A DNA stretch of 5,125 bases from an uncultured Erysipelotrichaceae bacterium (GTDB lineage: Bacteria > Bacillota_I > Bacilli_A > RFN20 > CAG-288): the NCBI GenBank assembly GCA_902771745.1, contig CACXYG010000115.1:1-5125 (forward strand), given 5' to 3'. The translations under genes were made by a program, and so were the position numbers. Positions 5,061 through 5,125 of the stretch are shown here, one piece after another. Numbering within the stretch: the stretch's first letter is position 1; each line of letters starts with the position of its first letter. The notes beneath the pieces were generated by a model. The model saw only the letters and a program-made list of their open reading frames with translations, was not told where the DNA came from and searched no databases.

Positions 5061-5125
5061 TCAGTCTTTATCGATGTTTTCTGGATCTTTCCAGTCACGA
5101 TAGCGCAATTTAGTGCGCTTTTTCA
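5061..5125 (-). CDS. Possible C-terminal end of an unrecognised protein, cut by the window
   Basis: One minus-strand frame is open from the window edge to a TGA at 5061-5063 and gives about 20 residues, ending in RYRDWKDPENIDKD. The composition is polar, charged and protein-like, and the codons resemble those of the neighbours. It would place a same-strand gene 101 bases upstream of degV, with no obvious terminator between. I do not recognise the sequence and give no function. The stretch is short enough to be open by chance, and the same bases form strong hairpins on the plus strand, so this call is tentative. Confidence 0.4.
   Translation of the reverse strand, partial: KKRTKLRYRDWKDPENIDKD
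5102..5123 (+). terminator. Possible plus-strand intrinsic terminator at the window edge
   Basis: AGCGCA (5102-5107) and TGCGCT (5114-5119) form a 6-bp GC-rich stem around a 6-base loop, followed by a run of T to 5123. No plus-strand gene is seen before it. If real, it would end a short plus-strand RNA starting near 5045, or be part of a terminator for genes beyond the edge. It overlaps the possible minus-strand coding end, and both need not be true. Confidence 0.3.

Overview
The window looks like a chromosomal segment of a low-to-moderate-GC Bacillota (Firmicutes) bacterium. The reasons are strong AAGGAGA-type Shine-Dalgarno sites, short intergenic gaps, a DegV/FakB-type protein, and a glutaminase-fused NadE. 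An Erysipelotrichia/Clostridia-like host is my best guess, but no marker here fixes the genus. Every confident gene lies on the minus strand, so transcription runs from high to low coordinates. I see no insertion sequence, CRISPR array, tRNA or intact rRNA gene.

Layout in transcription order. (1) 5061-5125: a possible C-terminal end of an unrecognised gene; the same bases could also form a structured plus-strand RNA with an intrinsic terminator. (2) 4078-4959: a DegV family fatty-acid-binding protein, with a perfect palindrome in its leader and an intrinsic terminator just after it (4016-4045). (3) 3537-4077: a 541-base non-coding stretch. It holds a candidate minus-strand promoter (3946-3973), about 290 bases of hairpin-rich sequence with an orphan ribosome-binding site, a strong intrinsic terminator (3653-3688), a perfect palindrome (3629-3648) and a second, well-formed sigma-A promoter (3585-3613). 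(4) 2022-3536 pncB, 1413-2021 nadD and 1-1411 nadE (3' end beyond the window): an operon with junctions of 0 and 1 base.

The operon encodes the whole Preiss-Handler route in reaction order. PncB joins nicotinate to PRPP to give nicotinate mononucleotide, NadD adenylylates this to nicotinate adenine dinucleotide, and NadE amidates that to NAD using glutamine. No de novo quinolinate genes are in view, so the window shows only nicotinate salvage.

The most interesting part is the region between degV and pncB. A promoter-like element, a repeat- and hairpin-rich body and a terminator together look like a discrete small RNA or a terminated leader placed directly before the NAD operon. I do not recognise it as a known riboswitch or housekeeping RNA.
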